The position numbers and the translations under genes were made by a program. Shown piece by piece: positions 1 through 10,048 of a DNA stretch of 64,000 nt (the stretch's first letter is position 1; every line of letters begins with the position of its first letter). The notes beneath the pieces were generated by a model. The model saw only the letters and a list, made by a program, of their open reading frames with translations. It did not search any database and was not told where the DNA came from. The DNA lies in contig JAHJQI010000047.1 of NCBI GenBank assembly GCA_018819265.1, forward strand, positions 39,247 through 103,246. Reading direction: 5' to 3'. The stretch is from Alphaproteobacteria bacterium. Its GTDB lineage: Bacteria; Pseudomonadota; Alphaproteobacteria; Rhizobiales; Hyphomicrobiaceae.

Positions 1-195
1 GGAATATCGCGTCAGACGCTGTATGACATTCTCTCCGAGAAGCAGCCGGTCACGCCCCCAATGGCAGTCCGCCTGGCGAAAGTGTTCGAAACGTCCGCTG
101 CATCCTGGGTGAACATGCAAACGGCCTACGACCTCTGGCATGCTGAGCGTGAAGTGGACACCTCACAACTCGTGTCTCTGAAGGAAGCGAGTTAG
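1..195 (+). CDS. HigA-family (XRE) addiction-module antitoxin, C-terminal part, truncated by window start
   Basis: Frame 1 reads GISRQTLYDILSEKQPVTPPMAVRLAKVFETSAASWVNMQTAYDLWHAE... to TAG at 193-195; typical HigA C-terminal HTH motif. Confidence 0.8.
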   Translation, partial: GISRQTLYDILSEKQPVTPPMAVRLAKVFETSAASWVNMQTAYDLWHAEREVDTSQLVSLKEAS

Positions 196-1004
196 TCCTG
201 CGTCCCACCAACTGCCTTGTCGGCCTCTTTCTTCTCGACCCACTTTACGGTCCAGATGGAGGCTTCGTAGAGCAGGCACGTCGGCAGCGCCATGATGATC
301 ATGGAAATCGCGTCCGGCGGCGTCAGCACGGCCGCGATTGCGAAGATGCCGAGGATCGCATAGCGCCTTCCGGCAATCAGCGCCGCTGAATCGATGACGC
401 CCGCCCGCGCCATCAGCGTCAGCACGACGGGCAACTGGAAGCAGATGCCGAATCCCATGATCAGCGTCATGATCAAGGACAGGTATTCGCTGACCTTCGG
501 CAGCAGTTCGATCGCGGCCGTCGTCGCATCGCCCGCCTGCTGGAACCCGACCGAGAACCGCACCAGCAGCGGCATAGCGATGAAATAGACGATGCACGCG
601 CCGAGAATGAACAGCAGCGGGGTCGCAACGAGATAGGGACGAAATGCTGCCCGTTCGTTCTTATAGAGCCCCGGCGCCACGAACTTGTAGACCTGCATTG
701 CCACGACCGGGAACGACAAGAACGCCGCCCCGAACATTGCGACTTTGATATCGACGAAGAACTTTTCCAAGAGGTGCGTATAGATGGTCTTGGCGTGCTC
801 CGCGCCGACCACGCTGACGAACGGCCACAACAGGATGTTGTAGATGTGCTTTGAGACCGCGAAGCACAAAACGAACATCACGAAGAACGCGGCGACCGAA
901 TAGATCAGCCGTTGCCGCAATTCGATCAGGTGATCGAGAATTGGCGCCTTTGAAGCCTCGATATCAGCGTTGTCGTTGGCCCCGTGGCCGACTGTATCCG
1001 CCAT
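192..1004 (-). CDS. tatC: Sec-independent protein translocase TatC
   Basis: 270 aa; multi-TM; HLIELRQRLIYS and FQLPVV motifs; adjacent tatB and tatA. Confidence 0.95.
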   Translation of the reverse strand: MADTVGHGANDNADIEASKAPILDHLIELRQRLIYSVAAFFVMFVLCFAVSKHIYNILLWPFVSVVGAEHAKTIYTHLLEKFFVDIKVAMFGAAFLSFPVVAMQVYKFVAPGLYKNERAAFRPYLVATPLLFILGACIVYFIAMPLLVRFSVGFQQAGDATTAAIELLPKVSEYLSLIMTLIMGFGICFQLPVVLTLMARAGVIDSAALIAGRRYAILGIFAIAAVLTPPDAISMIIMALPTCLLYEASIWTVKWVEKKEADKAVGGTQD

Positions 1005-1009
1005 CAGGA

Positions 1010-1555
1010 TCAGACCCCGCTCTTCTCGGCACCGCGAGCGGCGCGAGCGACAGGCTCGACGGCGGCAGACTCGACGGCAACGGGCTCGGCCTTCTTCGGC
1101 GGTCCGGGATCATCGAAGGTCGCCTGCACCCAGTCGTCGTCGGCTGCCTCGCTCGATGCACTGCTTGCCGCATCCACGGAGCCTGCCAGTTCCCCTGAAG
1201 CGGTCTTCTTCTCGAGCGTCGCCTTGGCCGACGCGTCGATTTTTCCCGCATCGAGATCGCGTTCAACCTGACGGGCCGCGCCATGCATCGTCGACGTGAC
1301 GTCCTGCTTGATGCCGGCCATGTCCTTGCGGATCTGATCGAGTTCCGTCTCGCGCAGCGCCTCGTCGAACTGCGTGCGGAACTCGGAAGCCTGGCGGCGG
1401 ATGACACCCAGATATTTGCCGAGCGTCCTCAGCAGAACCGGCAAATCCTTCGGCCCCACCACGATAAGCGCGATGACGCCCAGGATCAGTAGCTCGCTCC
1501 AGCCGATATCGAACATGTGTTTCTGGAAGACCATCAGAAGCCGTCCGGATCGCAC
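1010..1555 (-). CDS. tatB: Sec-independent protein translocase TatB
   Basis: MFDIGWSELLILGVIALIVVGPKDLPVLLRTLG motif; true start probably the internal ATG of MFDIGW. Confidence 0.93.
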   Translation of the reverse strand: MRSGRLLMVFQKHMFDIGWSELLILGVIALIVVGPKDLPVLLRTLGKYLGVIRRQASEFRTQFDEALRETELDQIRKDMAGIKQDVTSTMHGAARQVERDLDAGKIDASAKATLEKKTASGELAGSVDAASSASSEAADDDWVQATFDDPGPPKKAEPVAVESAAVEPVARAARGAEKSGV

Positions 1556-1675
1556 CGGACGGTTGGCGAAGTTGGCGACTGGCGACCCGCTGCCAGATCG
1601 AAGACCGGGACGGCAAAGCTGCGCATCTTAGTCAGGCTTGCGAAGCGGACCTATTTCCCCGGTCTGACGGCTCTT

Positions 1676-1912
1676 TCAACCAGCCTTTGTGCGCTGCGCC
1701 TCGGCCTTTTCGGCAGCACTGGCCTGATGCTCGATCGTCGCTGAACCGTCCTGCTTCTTGACGGGTTGGTCCTCGTCGTCGGCCATCCCCTTCTTGAAGC
1801 TCTTGATGCCCTTGGCGACGTCGGCCATGACCGAAGAGATGCGTCCGCTGCCGAACAGCAAAACGACGATCACGAGCAGAATGATCCAGTGCGTGACGCT
1901 GAATGTACCCAT
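1676..1912 (-). CDS. tatA: Sec-independent protein translocase TatA
   Basis: 78 aa; [43 protein letters not shown]. Confidence 0.95.
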   Translation of the reverse strand: MGTFSVTHWIILLVIVVLLFGSGRISSVMADVAKGIKSFKKGMADDEDQPVKKQDGSATIEHQASAAEKAEAQRTKAG

Positions 1913-2036
1913 AAGTCCTCAGCTCCTAAGCAGCGCATGTGCTGCAAGTTTCCTGTTAAGTTCCAACTATCGCACGAAAGCCGAACCCCCGGCAAGCAGT
2001 GCCGCCCGACGAAGTTTCCAGGCTGCTTGGCTTGAA

Positions 2037-3182
2037 TCAGGCCGAAATGGCGCCATTGGCCGGAAACACCAGGAGGCGTGCCGGGTCGACCTCGATCAGG
2101 ACCTCCGCCCCCTTCGCCCAATGCGCATAATGCGGCGTCCTCACCCTGAGCGGGGCCTCGAACCCCTGGACCCCGATTTCGAGCAGATCGATATCGCCGA
2201 GAAAGCGGACATGCAGCACGCGACCGGGCAGTCCCTGCCCCGCCGATTTGACTTCGACTCCGCGTTCACGGATGCAGACGACGGCGGCTTCGCCTTGTTT
2301 GACGCCCGCCGGCGCTTCGAGCCGCCCCAGTGGGGTATCGATGCCCCCGCCGCTGACGGCATAGGCCACCTCGTTGATTTCCGAGAACATCCGGGCAACG
2401 AGCAGGTCGGCGGGATGGTCATAGAGCTTTTCGGCCTTGTCGAACTGGACAAGGCGCCCGGCCCGCAGCACCGCGATCCGGTCGCCAAGTCGCATCGCCT
2501 CCTCCGGGTGGTGCGTCACGATGAGCGACGTCGCTCGCGTCTCCCGCAACAGCGCCAGCGTTTCCTCCTGCATTTCGTCGCGCAATTGCACGTCAAGACC
2601 GGAAAACGGTTCATCCATCAGCATCACCGACGGCCGCGGCACGATCGCCCGCGCCAGCGCCACCCGCTGCTGCTGACCGCCCGAAAGCGTGTGCGGATAG
2701 CCGTCCGCGAACTTCTGCAGGCCGACGCGTGCCAGGACCGCAAGTGCCGCGCGCCTCGCTTCTTCGCGCGGCAACCTCCTCAAGCCGAACGCCACGTTTT
2801 CGAGGATCGAGAGATGCGGGAACAGCGCGAAGTCCTGGAACATCAGCCCGACCGAGCGCTGCTCGGGCGGCACGAAGGCGTTGGGTCCGGCGACTTCGCG
2901 ATCGTTGATGAGAACCCGCCCCGCAGAGGGCTTCTCGATCCCCGAGGCAATTCGCAATAACGTCGTTTTCCCGCACCCCGATGGTCCGAGCAGACAGACG
3001 ACCTCGCCCGGCGCGATATCGAGATCGACATGATGCAAGGCGTAAGTGTCGCCATAGCGTCGCTCGACGCCTTCAAACGTCAGGCGCGCGGCAAACATCG
3101 CCGCCGCCCGCGCCCCGGCCTCTTGAACCGGGGCCGGCGCTTCGGCTGTCAGCTGCCGTGAAATCCACTCGCGCCACTGCAA
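2037..3182 (-). CDS. ABC transporter ATP-binding protein (Fe3+/polyamine-type, FbpC/PotA-like)
   Basis: Walker A GPSGCGKTT, signature LSGGQQQR, Walker B VMLMDEP, C-terminal TOBE-like region; start may be the internal ATG near 3098. Confidence 0.88.
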   Translation of the reverse strand: MQWREWISRQLTAEAPAPVQEAGARAAAMFAARLTFEGVERRYGDTYALHHVDLDIAPGEVVCLLGPSGCGKTTLLRIASGIEKPSAGRVLINDREVAGPNAFVPPEQRSVGLMFQDFALFPHLSILENVAFGLRRLPREEARRAALAVLARVGLQKFADGYPHTLSGGQQQRVALARAIVPRPSVMLMDEPFSGLDVQLRDEMQEETLALLRETRATSLIVTHHPEEAMRLGDRIAVLRAGRLVQFDKAEKLYDHPADLLVARMFSEINEVAYAVSGGGIDTPLGRLEAPAGVKQGEAAVVCIRERGVEVKSAGQGLPGRVLHVRFLGDIDLLEIGVQGFEAPLRVRTPHYAHWAKGAEVLIEVDPARLLVFPANGAISA

Positions 3183-3230
3183 AGGGCGGGCCTTTATCTC
3201 GTCATGCGTTGAGGAAAGGGGCTGGGAAGT

Positions 3231-4205
3231 TCAGCCCGATGAGGGCTCCGGCTTATCGGCCTGCCGGTTTTCATGCAAGTCTTCGTCATCCGAGCCGCTA
3301 TCGCCTGCTTCACCGCCTTCGGATTCTTCCTCGGTTTCGTCCTCGCCCCCATCCAACGCGGGATCGTCGAGTTCGAGGTCCGCCTGATCCTCCTCTTCGT
3401 CCTCCAGCGGCAGTTCGTCCGGCATCAGGGAAGCCACGTCGCTCGGCTGTGGAACCGAAAAGTCCGGCGGCAACTGCGCACTGAGCAATCCGGCCCCTCG
3501 CAACTCGCCAAGACCAGGAAGATCGGCAACATTGTCCAGGCCGAAGTGCTCGAGAAACAACTCCGTCGTGCCGTACGTGACCGGCCGTCCGGGCGCGCGC
3601 CGCCGCCCCCGCGGCCTGATCCAGGACGTGTCGAGAAGAATGTCGAGCGTACCAGCCGAAGTCGACACGCCGCGGATCTGTTCAATTTCCGCGCGCGTCA
3701 CCGGCTGGTGGTAGGCGATGATCGCCAGCGTCTCGAGCGCGGCTTTCGACAGTCGCCGCTCCTCGAGGGTTTCCCTTTTCAAAAGATAGCCGAGATCGGC
3801 CGCCGTCCGGAACGCCCATTTCCCGGCCACCCGGACAAGATTGACCCCGCGCCCCTGGTAGTGGGCCTGCAGGTCCATCAGGAGCGGCAGTGGATCTTCG
3901 CCGGGAGGCAGGAACCCGGCGAGCTTCTGGGTGCTCATCGACTGCGGGGCGGAGAACAAAAGCGCTTCGATAATGCGCAGCATCTCGGCCCGCTCGCGCG
4001 ACTGCGTTGGCATGGCGCTTCGAATTTCCTCTGCGTCTGCCTGTGCCTGTGGGGTCGCCGCGGTGGCAGTTCCGCCATGTTCCAGAACCGCTCCGGCATC
4101 GTTGCGCCCGGTCTCGGCCGCCTCGCTGCCTGTGACGAGCCGCAGTTTCGGCGGGCCGGTGCCGCCGGGTGGTGCGTTTCCAGCCGTCATTTCGCAGGCT
4201 CCCAC
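3231..4205 (-). CDS. scpB: Segregation and condensation protein B
   Basis: RIIEALLFSAPQSMSTQKLAGFLP...ALETLAIIAYHQPVTRAEIEQIRGV; overlaps scpA; long acidic C-terminus. Confidence 0.93.
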   Translation of the reverse strand: MGACEMTAGNAPPGGTGPPKLRLVTGSEAAETGRNDAGAVLEHGGTATAATPQAQADAEEIRSAMPTQSRERAEMLRIIEALLFSAPQSMSTQKLAGFLPPGEDPLPLLMDLQAHYQGRGVNLVRVAGKWAFRTAADLGYLLKRETLEERRLSKAALETLAIIAYHQPVTRAEIEQIRGVSTSAGTLDILLDTSWIRPRGRRRAPGRPVTYGTTELFLEHFGLDNVADLPGLGELRGAGLLSAQLPPDFSVPQPSDVASLMPDELPLEDEEEDQADLELDDPALDGGEDETEEESEGGEAGDSGSDDEDLHENRQADKPEPSSG

Positions 4206-5062
4206 ACTTCACCGTCGCGACGCCGCATATAGATCGGCTGGAACGGTCCGTCCTGGCGCAGTTCCACGAATCCTTCGCGCGCCATTTCCAAAGTCGCCCC
4301 GAACGAACTCGCCCGCACCGTCCTGACCTCGTCGGCGTCCGCCGTGACGGCCATGAACTCACGCAGGAAGCCGTCGAAGTCGGACCACGATCCGGGCACC
4401 ACGCAGCCGATCAACCGCTGCAGATGCCCGCGCGCCTGCTTGATTGACCACACCTTGCGCGCGCGTACCGTGTGGACGGTCCTGATCGTCCTCTGCCGCG
4501 ATCCGGCATACGCCAGCAGCAGGTCGTTGATGTCCGCTCCCCAAACCCGCTGGCGGATGGCGGTGACGCGTTCCGGCATGCCGCGCCCGAACACGTCGCG
4601 CCCGAATCGCGCCCGCGTCATTAGTTGCGCCGCCCGTTCGCGCATGGCTTCGAGCCGCATCAGCCGGAAGGCCAGCCGTTGTGCCATTTCTTCGGCACTC
4701 GCGACTTCTTCAGACATGTCATCGCGTGGCAGCAGTAGCTTCGACTTGAGAAACGCCAGCCAGGCAGCCATGACGAGATATTCGCCGGCCACTTCGAGGC
4801 GCAGGGTCTCAGCCTGCGCGATGAATTGAAGATACTGTTCCGCGAGCGCCAGGACCGAAATGTTGGCAAGATCGACCTTTTGCGTCCGCGCCAGCGCCAG
4901 CAGCAGGTCGAGCGGCCCCTCGAAGCCGCCGACATCCACTTTCAACTGGTCGCGGTCGCCCTCGACGACCGGCAGCCGCTCCGGGCTGTCCCAGTCCTGC
5001 TGCGACACGGCGGCAACGCTCTCCTCGGACTCGGTTGGTTCTTCAGGAATCATGTTTGCCAC
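4187..5062 (-). CDS. scpA: Segregation and condensation protein A
   Basis: FEGPLDLLLALARTQKVDLANISVLALAEQYLQFI motif. Confidence 0.94.
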   Translation of the reverse strand: MANMIPEEPTESEESVAAVSQQDWDSPERLPVVEGDRDQLKVDVGGFEGPLDLLLALARTQKVDLANISVLALAEQYLQFIAQAETLRLEVAGEYLVMAAWLAFLKSKLLLPRDDMSEEVASAEEMAQRLAFRLMRLEAMRERAAQLMTRARFGRDVFGRGMPERVTAIRQRVWGADINDLLLAYAGSRQRTIRTVHTVRARKVWSIKQARGHLQRLIGCVVPGSWSDFDGFLREFMAVTADADEVRTVRASSFGATLEMAREGFVELRQDGPFQPIYMRRRDGEVWEPAK

Positions 5063-5119
5063 AATGCCTCGATTCGTTCGTCAGGAACGTATGCGAAGTC
5101 TTTATCACACTTCGAGAAA

Positions 5120-6136
5120 TCAGGACCGACCGCTGGCCAGCATCCGCTCCAGAACGCGAACGGCCTCTTCGGCATCGAAATCGATCTGCGTCCGCGTCAC
5201 CGAAAATGCCGCGTTGAATCTCGCCAGCGCTGCGTCCTGCAGTTCCGGCGACCCGGCCGCTGCTGCCCGCATCTCGTCGAACTCGCCGTTGCAGTGCAGC
5301 ACGAGGTCGCAGCCTGCTGCGATCGCTGCGGCCGCGCGCGTCCCCATCGGCCCCGATAGCGCCTTCATCGACAAGTCGTCGCTCATCAGCAGCCCGGAAA
5401 AGCCGATCTCGTCGCGGATGATGCCGCCGATGGCCGCCCGTGACGTTGTCGCCGGGGCCTGCGCATCGATCGCCGTGTAGACGACATGCGCGGTCATCGC
5501 CGCCGGAATGTCGGCGAGCGCCTGAAACGGCGCAAAATCGCTTGCGCGCAAGTCGCCAAGAGACGCATCCACCACAGGCAGCGCCAGATGACTGTCGCAC
5601 CCTGCACGCCCATGTCCTGGAATATGCTTGATGACCGGCACCACGCCGCCCGCCATCAGCCCCTGGCACACGGCCCGGCCCAGCGCGATCACCGCCCCCG
5701 GCGTCACCGCATAGGCCCGGTCGCCGATGATCCCGTCGGCGCCCGGCACGGGAATGTCGAGCACCGGCGCGCAGTCGCAGTTGATGCCGAGGCCCCGGAG
5801 ATCATGCGCCAGCAGCCGGAAGATCAGCCGGCCAGCCGCAACTGCTGCATCTGGATCCGCTTCATAAAGCTCACCCAACGCCCTTGCGCTTGGCAGCGTG
5901 CGCCCAAGAGGCGGCCGCAATCGCTGAACCCGTCCCCCCTCCTGATCGATCAGTACCAGAACGTCGTCAGCGCCGATTGAAGCAACGGCATCTGCGACGA
6001 GGCTCCGGATCTGGTCGGGAGATTCGCAATTGCGCGAGAACAAGATAACGCCCGCCGGACGCACCTCGCTGAGAAAATCACGCTCGTCGGCACCAAGCCG
6101 GCAACCGGCAAGGCCGGTAATAAGGGCTGATCGCAT
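5120..6136 (-). CDS. nagZ: Beta-N-acetylhexosaminidase (glycoside hydrolase family 3)
   Basis: LIDQEGGRVQRLRPP, KHIPGHGRAGCDSH, GFSGLLMSDDLSM motifs. Confidence 0.94.
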   Translation of the reverse strand: MRSALITGLAGCRLGADERDFLSEVRPAGVILFSRNCESPDQIRSLVADAVASIGADDVLVLIDQEGGRVQRLRPPLGRTLPSARALGELYEADPDAAVAAGRLIFRLLAHDLRGLGINCDCAPVLDIPVPGADGIIGDRAYAVTPGAVIALGRAVCQGLMAGGVVPVIKHIPGHGRAGCDSHLALPVVDASLGDLRASDFAPFQALADIPAAMTAHVVYTAIDAQAPATTSRAAIGGIIRDEIGFSGLLMSDDLSMKALSGPMGTRAAAAIAAGCDLVLHCNGEFDEMRAAAAGSPELQDAALARFNAAFSVTRTQIDFDAEEAVRVLERMLASGRS

Positions 6137-6148
6137 CGATGTCCGGGC

Positions 6149-8068
6149 TCAGTACGACGTGATCCAGCAGCTCGGATAGCCGGCGCTCTTCAGTTCCTTG
6201 CACAGCGCGTTGGCGCTTTCCCGCGACGCCGGCGGGCCCACCATCAGCCGGTGATAGGCGCCCTTTGCACCAAGGTCGGCTTCGCGCACGTCCGGTGTCC
6301 GGTCGCGCAGCACGTTGCCGTAGTTCTGCTGGATGTCGGCAAACGTTTTCAGCGCATCGAGCCGGCTCGTGCTGGAGACCGGAACGGACGCCAGCACGGC
6401 AACGTAGCCATTTCCGCCGGTTGAAGGTGCTGGCGACGGCGCCGCCGAAACCGGAGGTTTCGGCTGGGTCTTGGCTACAGGCACGGACGTCCGCGGCGGA
6501 GCGACCGCTGCGACCACTGCCGCCGTCTTCTCCGGCGCTTTTGGCGGCGGCGACACCACGACAGCGGCTTTCGGCGGATCCTGGGTGACCGACACCGGCC
6601 GCACCGGCGACAAGGCGTTGGCAGCAGTGTTCGGCGGGCTCACCACGATCGGCCTGCCGCCATCGCCGGAGTTGACGGCGGCGGCCTGCCTCGCGGCGCG
6701 CTGTCCGGCAAATCCATCGACCACCGTCAGGCCGGGAACCGACACCACCGGCTGTTCGGGTGCTGCAGACGCCGGCAAGGACGGCTGCTCGGGCTCGACG
6801 ACCCGCCCGTCGCGACTAATCATCATCGTAGAAACGCGGCGCGTACCGCTCGCATCGGTCGCAGCCGACGCGCGGCCGTCCTGGCTGATCCGGCGCATTA
6901 CCTGCGAATCGGTATGATCGAACTGCCGTCCGCCTGGATCGTCCGGACGCGCCTTGCTCGACTGGGCATCCCCGCGGACCACCGGAGGAACACCGGCGAC
7001 GCGGGACTCGCCGCCGCTCAATGTCTTGTAGCCATAGGCCAGCCCGGCCCCGATCACGATCGCACCGACAAGCGCACCGACGATCATCAAAAGCCGCGAG
7101 CGGCCCGACGGCGGCGCGTCTTCGGATTCGTATTGCTCGTCGTATTCGTCATATTCTTCGTTGACGGCAACGTTCTGCGGGCCGGCCGCCAGCGCCGGGT
7201 CGACAGGTTGTCCGTATTGATCGGTTGGATAGGCGTAGGCATCCCCGCCATGACCCTGCGGCCAGCCCGTCGCGTGATCCTGGTGTTGGGCACCGCCTGC
7301 ATAGCCGCCGGCCGGTTCGCCCCACTGTTCGCCGCCATAAGCCGGCGGTTGTTGAGCGTAGCGCTGCTCCTGCGCGTAGCGCTGATCCTGGGGATAGCCT
7401 TGCTCGGGCGCATAGTGCGCCGCTTCACCGCGTGCGTATCCGCCCTGGGATGGAACCGTGGACGGCCAGCCATCCTCATAGCTGCTGCTGCGCAGATTGG
7501 GTTCTTCCTGGGCGGCGCCATAGCCTGCACCGAAGTCCTGCCGCCCGTTGATGGGCTCGGACGCGACACTCGGCGGCACATAGGCTTCGAAACGCGCGCT
7601 ATAGGGACTGGCACCACTTTCGTGTGGTGGCGGCGCACCCGCGTAACCTCGGCGGTTGCCACTCCCCAGGGTTGGCTGCGCATAGGGATCTTCGGCGACG
7701 CCTTCGGGCTCGTTGGGATAGCGATAGGGGTCCGCGGGATAGGGCGCCTGTGGATGAGCCGTCAGCGGGCGTCCATGAGCCTCCTGGTAGCGTGCCTGGC
7801 CATTGCCATCCTGCGGAAGCGCATAGCCTTGCTGGGGCTGTGGCCACTCGCGCCCGTTCTGGTGACCGCCGTGACCGTCATGGCCCCCGCCGTTGCGAGG
7901 ATCGGGCTGCACATCGCGTGGCGGCCACGACAAGGATGGTTCGTCGCCATGGGCATATGGCTGGCGCGGCGGCTGGCGCGGATCCGTCTGCCGGCCGTCG
8001 TGGGCCGGTGGATTCGCCGGCGGGAAACCCGGCCGCTGTCTCCCGTGTGAATTCGACATGTGGCGCAC
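6149..8068 (-). CDS. SPOR domain-containing protein with long Pro/Gln/Gly/Tyr-rich N-terminus and a single TM segment
   Basis: C-terminal SPOR-like YVAVLASVPVSSTSRLDALKTFADIQQNYGNVL...YHRLMVGPPASRESANALCKELKSAGYPSCWI; lies between nagZ and argS. Confidence 0.88.
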   Translation of the reverse strand: MRHMSNSHGRQRPGFPPANPPAHDGRQTDPRQPPRQPYAHGDEPSLSWPPRDVQPDPRNGGGHDGHGGHQNGREWPQPQQGYALPQDGNGQARYQEAHGRPLTAHPQAPYPADPYRYPNEPEGVAEDPYAQPTLGSGNRRGYAGAPPPHESGASPYSARFEAYVPPSVASEPINGRQDFGAGYGAAQEEPNLRSSSYEDGWPSTVPSQGGYARGEAAHYAPEQGYPQDQRYAQEQRYAQQPPAYGGEQWGEPAGGYAGGAQHQDHATGWPQGHGGDAYAYPTDQYGQPVDPALAAGPQNVAVNEEYDEYDEQYESEDAPPSGRSRLLMIVGALVGAIVIGAGLAYGYKTLSGGESRVAGVPPVVRGDAQSSKARPDDPGGRQFDHTDSQVMRRISQDGRASAATDASGTRRVSTMMISRDGRVVEPEQPSLPASAAPEQPVVSVPGLTVVDGFAGQRAARQAAAVNSGDGGRPIVVSPPNTAANALSPVRPVSVTQDPPKAAVVVSPPPKAPEKTAAVVAAVAPPRTSVPVAKTQPKPPVSAAPSPAPSTGGNGYVAVLASVPVSSTSRLDALKTFADIQQNYGNVLRDRTPDVREADLGAKGAYHRLMVGPPASRESANALCKELKSAGYPSCWITSY

Positions 8069-8133
8069 CCCTCATTACCGACCGCGCGAACCCGTTCTGG
8101 CGCTGCGTGGCGGCGACACTCCCGAATCGGAGT

Positions 8134-9897
8134 CTAGCGCATCGCGTCCGGGGCCTCGACGCCGAGTACACCCAATCCGGAGGATATCACCTGTTGTGTC
8201 GCAGCAATCATGGCAAGCCGGGCCGCCGTCATCCCCACATCCCCTTGGGCGATAAAGCGTAAATGTGGCGAATCATTGCCTCGCGCCCATTGTGAATGCA
8301 GGGCGTTGGCCACTTCATAGAGGTAGAATGCCAGCCGATGCGGCTCATGAGCCCGTGCCGCGCCCTCGATCAGCCGCGGAAAGGATGCGATCATCTTGAT
8401 CAGCTCGATTTCGCCCGGATCGGTCAGTTTCGACAAGTCCGCCCGCCGCAGCGCATCCGATGCGGTATCGAGTTCCGCAAAAGCCTCCTGTGCATTCCGC
8501 AACACGGACGCGGCGCGCGCATGTGCGTACTGCACATAGAACACCGGATTGTCCTTGGATTGCTCGGTGACCTTGGCGAAGTCGAAATCTAGCGGCGCGT
8601 CGTTTTTCCGGTAGATCATCATGAAACGGACCGGGTCGCGACCGACCTCCTCGACGACGTCACGCAGCGTCACGAACGTTCCCGCCCGCTTCGACATCCG
8701 CACCGGCTCGCCGCCGCGGAACAGCTTCACGAGCTGGCACACCTTGATGTCGAACTCGGCCTTGCCGTCCGACAATGCGGCGACAGCCGATTTCATCCGC
8801 TTGATGTAGCCGATATGGTCGGCACCGAAGACGTTGATCAGGTGCGTGAACCCGCGCTGCAGCTTGTCGTAGTGATAGCCGATGTCGCCGGCGAAATAGG
8901 TGTGGCTGCCGTCCGACTTGGCGATCGCCCGGTCGACGTCGTCGCCGAACTCGGTCGAGCGGAACAGGATCTGTTCGCGCTCCTCCCATTCCTCGTCGTC
9001 ATGCCCCTTGGGCCTGGGCAACACACCTTCGTAGATGAGCCCCTTGGCTTTCAGTGCGTCGATGGCTTCCTTGATCCGGTCGCGGCCGTTGCTTTGCAGG
9101 GACGCTTCCGAGAAGAACACGTCGAGATGGATGTTGAGGGCTGCGAGGTCCTCGCGGATCATCACCATCATCAATTCGATGGCCTTGGCGCGGACAACCG
9201 GCATCCAGTCGACTTCGTCCCGCTCCTTCAGCTTGTCGCCGAATTCGGCCGCAAGCGCTTCCCCCACCGGCACGAGATAGTCGCCCGGATAAAGCCCCTC
9301 GGGGATCTCGCCGATGTCTTCGCCGAGCGCTTCGCGGTAGCGCAGGAAAGCCGAGCGGGCCAGCATGTCGACCTGCCCGCCGGCATCGTTGATGTAGTAT
9401 TCGCGCGAAACATCGTAGCCGGCGAATTCAAGGAGCCGGGCCAGCGCGTCGCCGAAGACCGCCCCGCGGCAATGTCCGACATGCATTGGCCCGGTCGGAT
9501 TGGCGGAAACATACTCGACGTTGGTTTTCGTCCCATGCCCGAGGTCGACTTGGCCGTAGAGTTCGCCGGCCTCGAGGATCGTACCGACCATGGCCTGCCA
9601 GAACTCCGGCTTAAATTGCAGATTGAGAAAGCCCGGGCCGGCCACGTCTGCCTTTTCGATGTCCGCGAAACGTTCCATCCGAACTTTGAGTTCATCGGCG
9701 ATATCGCGCGGCTTCATCCCGGCCTTCTTGGCCAGAACCATTGCTGCATTGGTGGCGAAATCGCCATGCGTCTTGTCGCGCGGCGTCTCCGCCTCGATGC
9801 CGGAAATGTCGATATCCGCCGGTAGCGCGCCATCGGCCTGCATCGCGGAAAGCGATGACCTGATCAGCCCTTCGACGTGGGCGAAAACGTTCATCAA
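8134..9897 (-). CDS. argS: Arginine--tRNA ligase
   Basis: [31 protein letters not shown]-terminal anticodon-binding domain ending APDAMR. Confidence 0.96.
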   Translation of the reverse strand: MMNVFAHVEGLIRSSLSAMQADGALPADIDISGIEAETPRDKTHGDFATNAAMVLAKKAGMKPRDIADELKVRMERFADIEKADVAGPGFLNLQFKPEFWQAMVGTILEAGELYGQVDLGHGTKTNVEYVSANPTGPMHVGHCRGAVFGDALARLLEFAGYDVSREYYINDAGGQVDMLARSAFLRYREALGEDIGEIPEGLYPGDYLVPVGEALAAEFGDKLKERDEVDWMPVVRAKAIELMMVMIREDLAALNIHLDVFFSEASLQSNGRDRIKEAIDALKAKGLIYEGVLPRPKGHDDEEWEEREQILFRSTEFGDDVDRAIAKSDGSHTYFAGDIGYHYDKLQRGFTHLINVFGADHIGYIKRMKSAVAALSDGKAEFDIKVCQLVKLFRGGEPVRMSKRAGTFVTLRDVVEEVGRDPVRFMMIYRKNDAPLDFDFAKVTEQSKDNPVFYVQYAHARAASVLRNAQEAFAELDTASDALRRADLSKLTDPGEIELIKMIASFPRLIEGAARAHEPHRLAFYLYEVANALHSQWARGNDSPHLRFIAQGDVGMTAARLAMIAATQQVISSGLGVLGVEAPDAMR

Positions 9898-10048
9898 ATC
9901 GAATTCCTTGTCTCGCGCTGGAGCAACGGCAACTTGCCCGCCCCCAATCCGTTGAGGCCGCTTTAGCCGACCGCCCCGCTGCTGGCAAACGGTTGATCAG
10001 CCACAGCTCAACACTGGCTTGCCGAGTGTTGAACGTCAAAGAGCGCCG

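Noticed and set aside
192-1912. Tat operon next to a HigA antitoxin as a novel combined system
   Set aside because: tatABC is a normal housekeeping operon; the antitoxin is convergent and cut by the window edge, so the 4-bp overlap of stop codons is probably incidental
1758-2960. 400-aa plus-strand ORF
   Set aside because: Antisense to tatA and the ABC ATPase gene, whose motifs are unambiguous on the minus strand
6914-8050. 378-aa plus-strand ORF with hydrophobic stretches
   Set aside because: Entirely antisense to the SPOR-domain gene; produced by its biased codon composition
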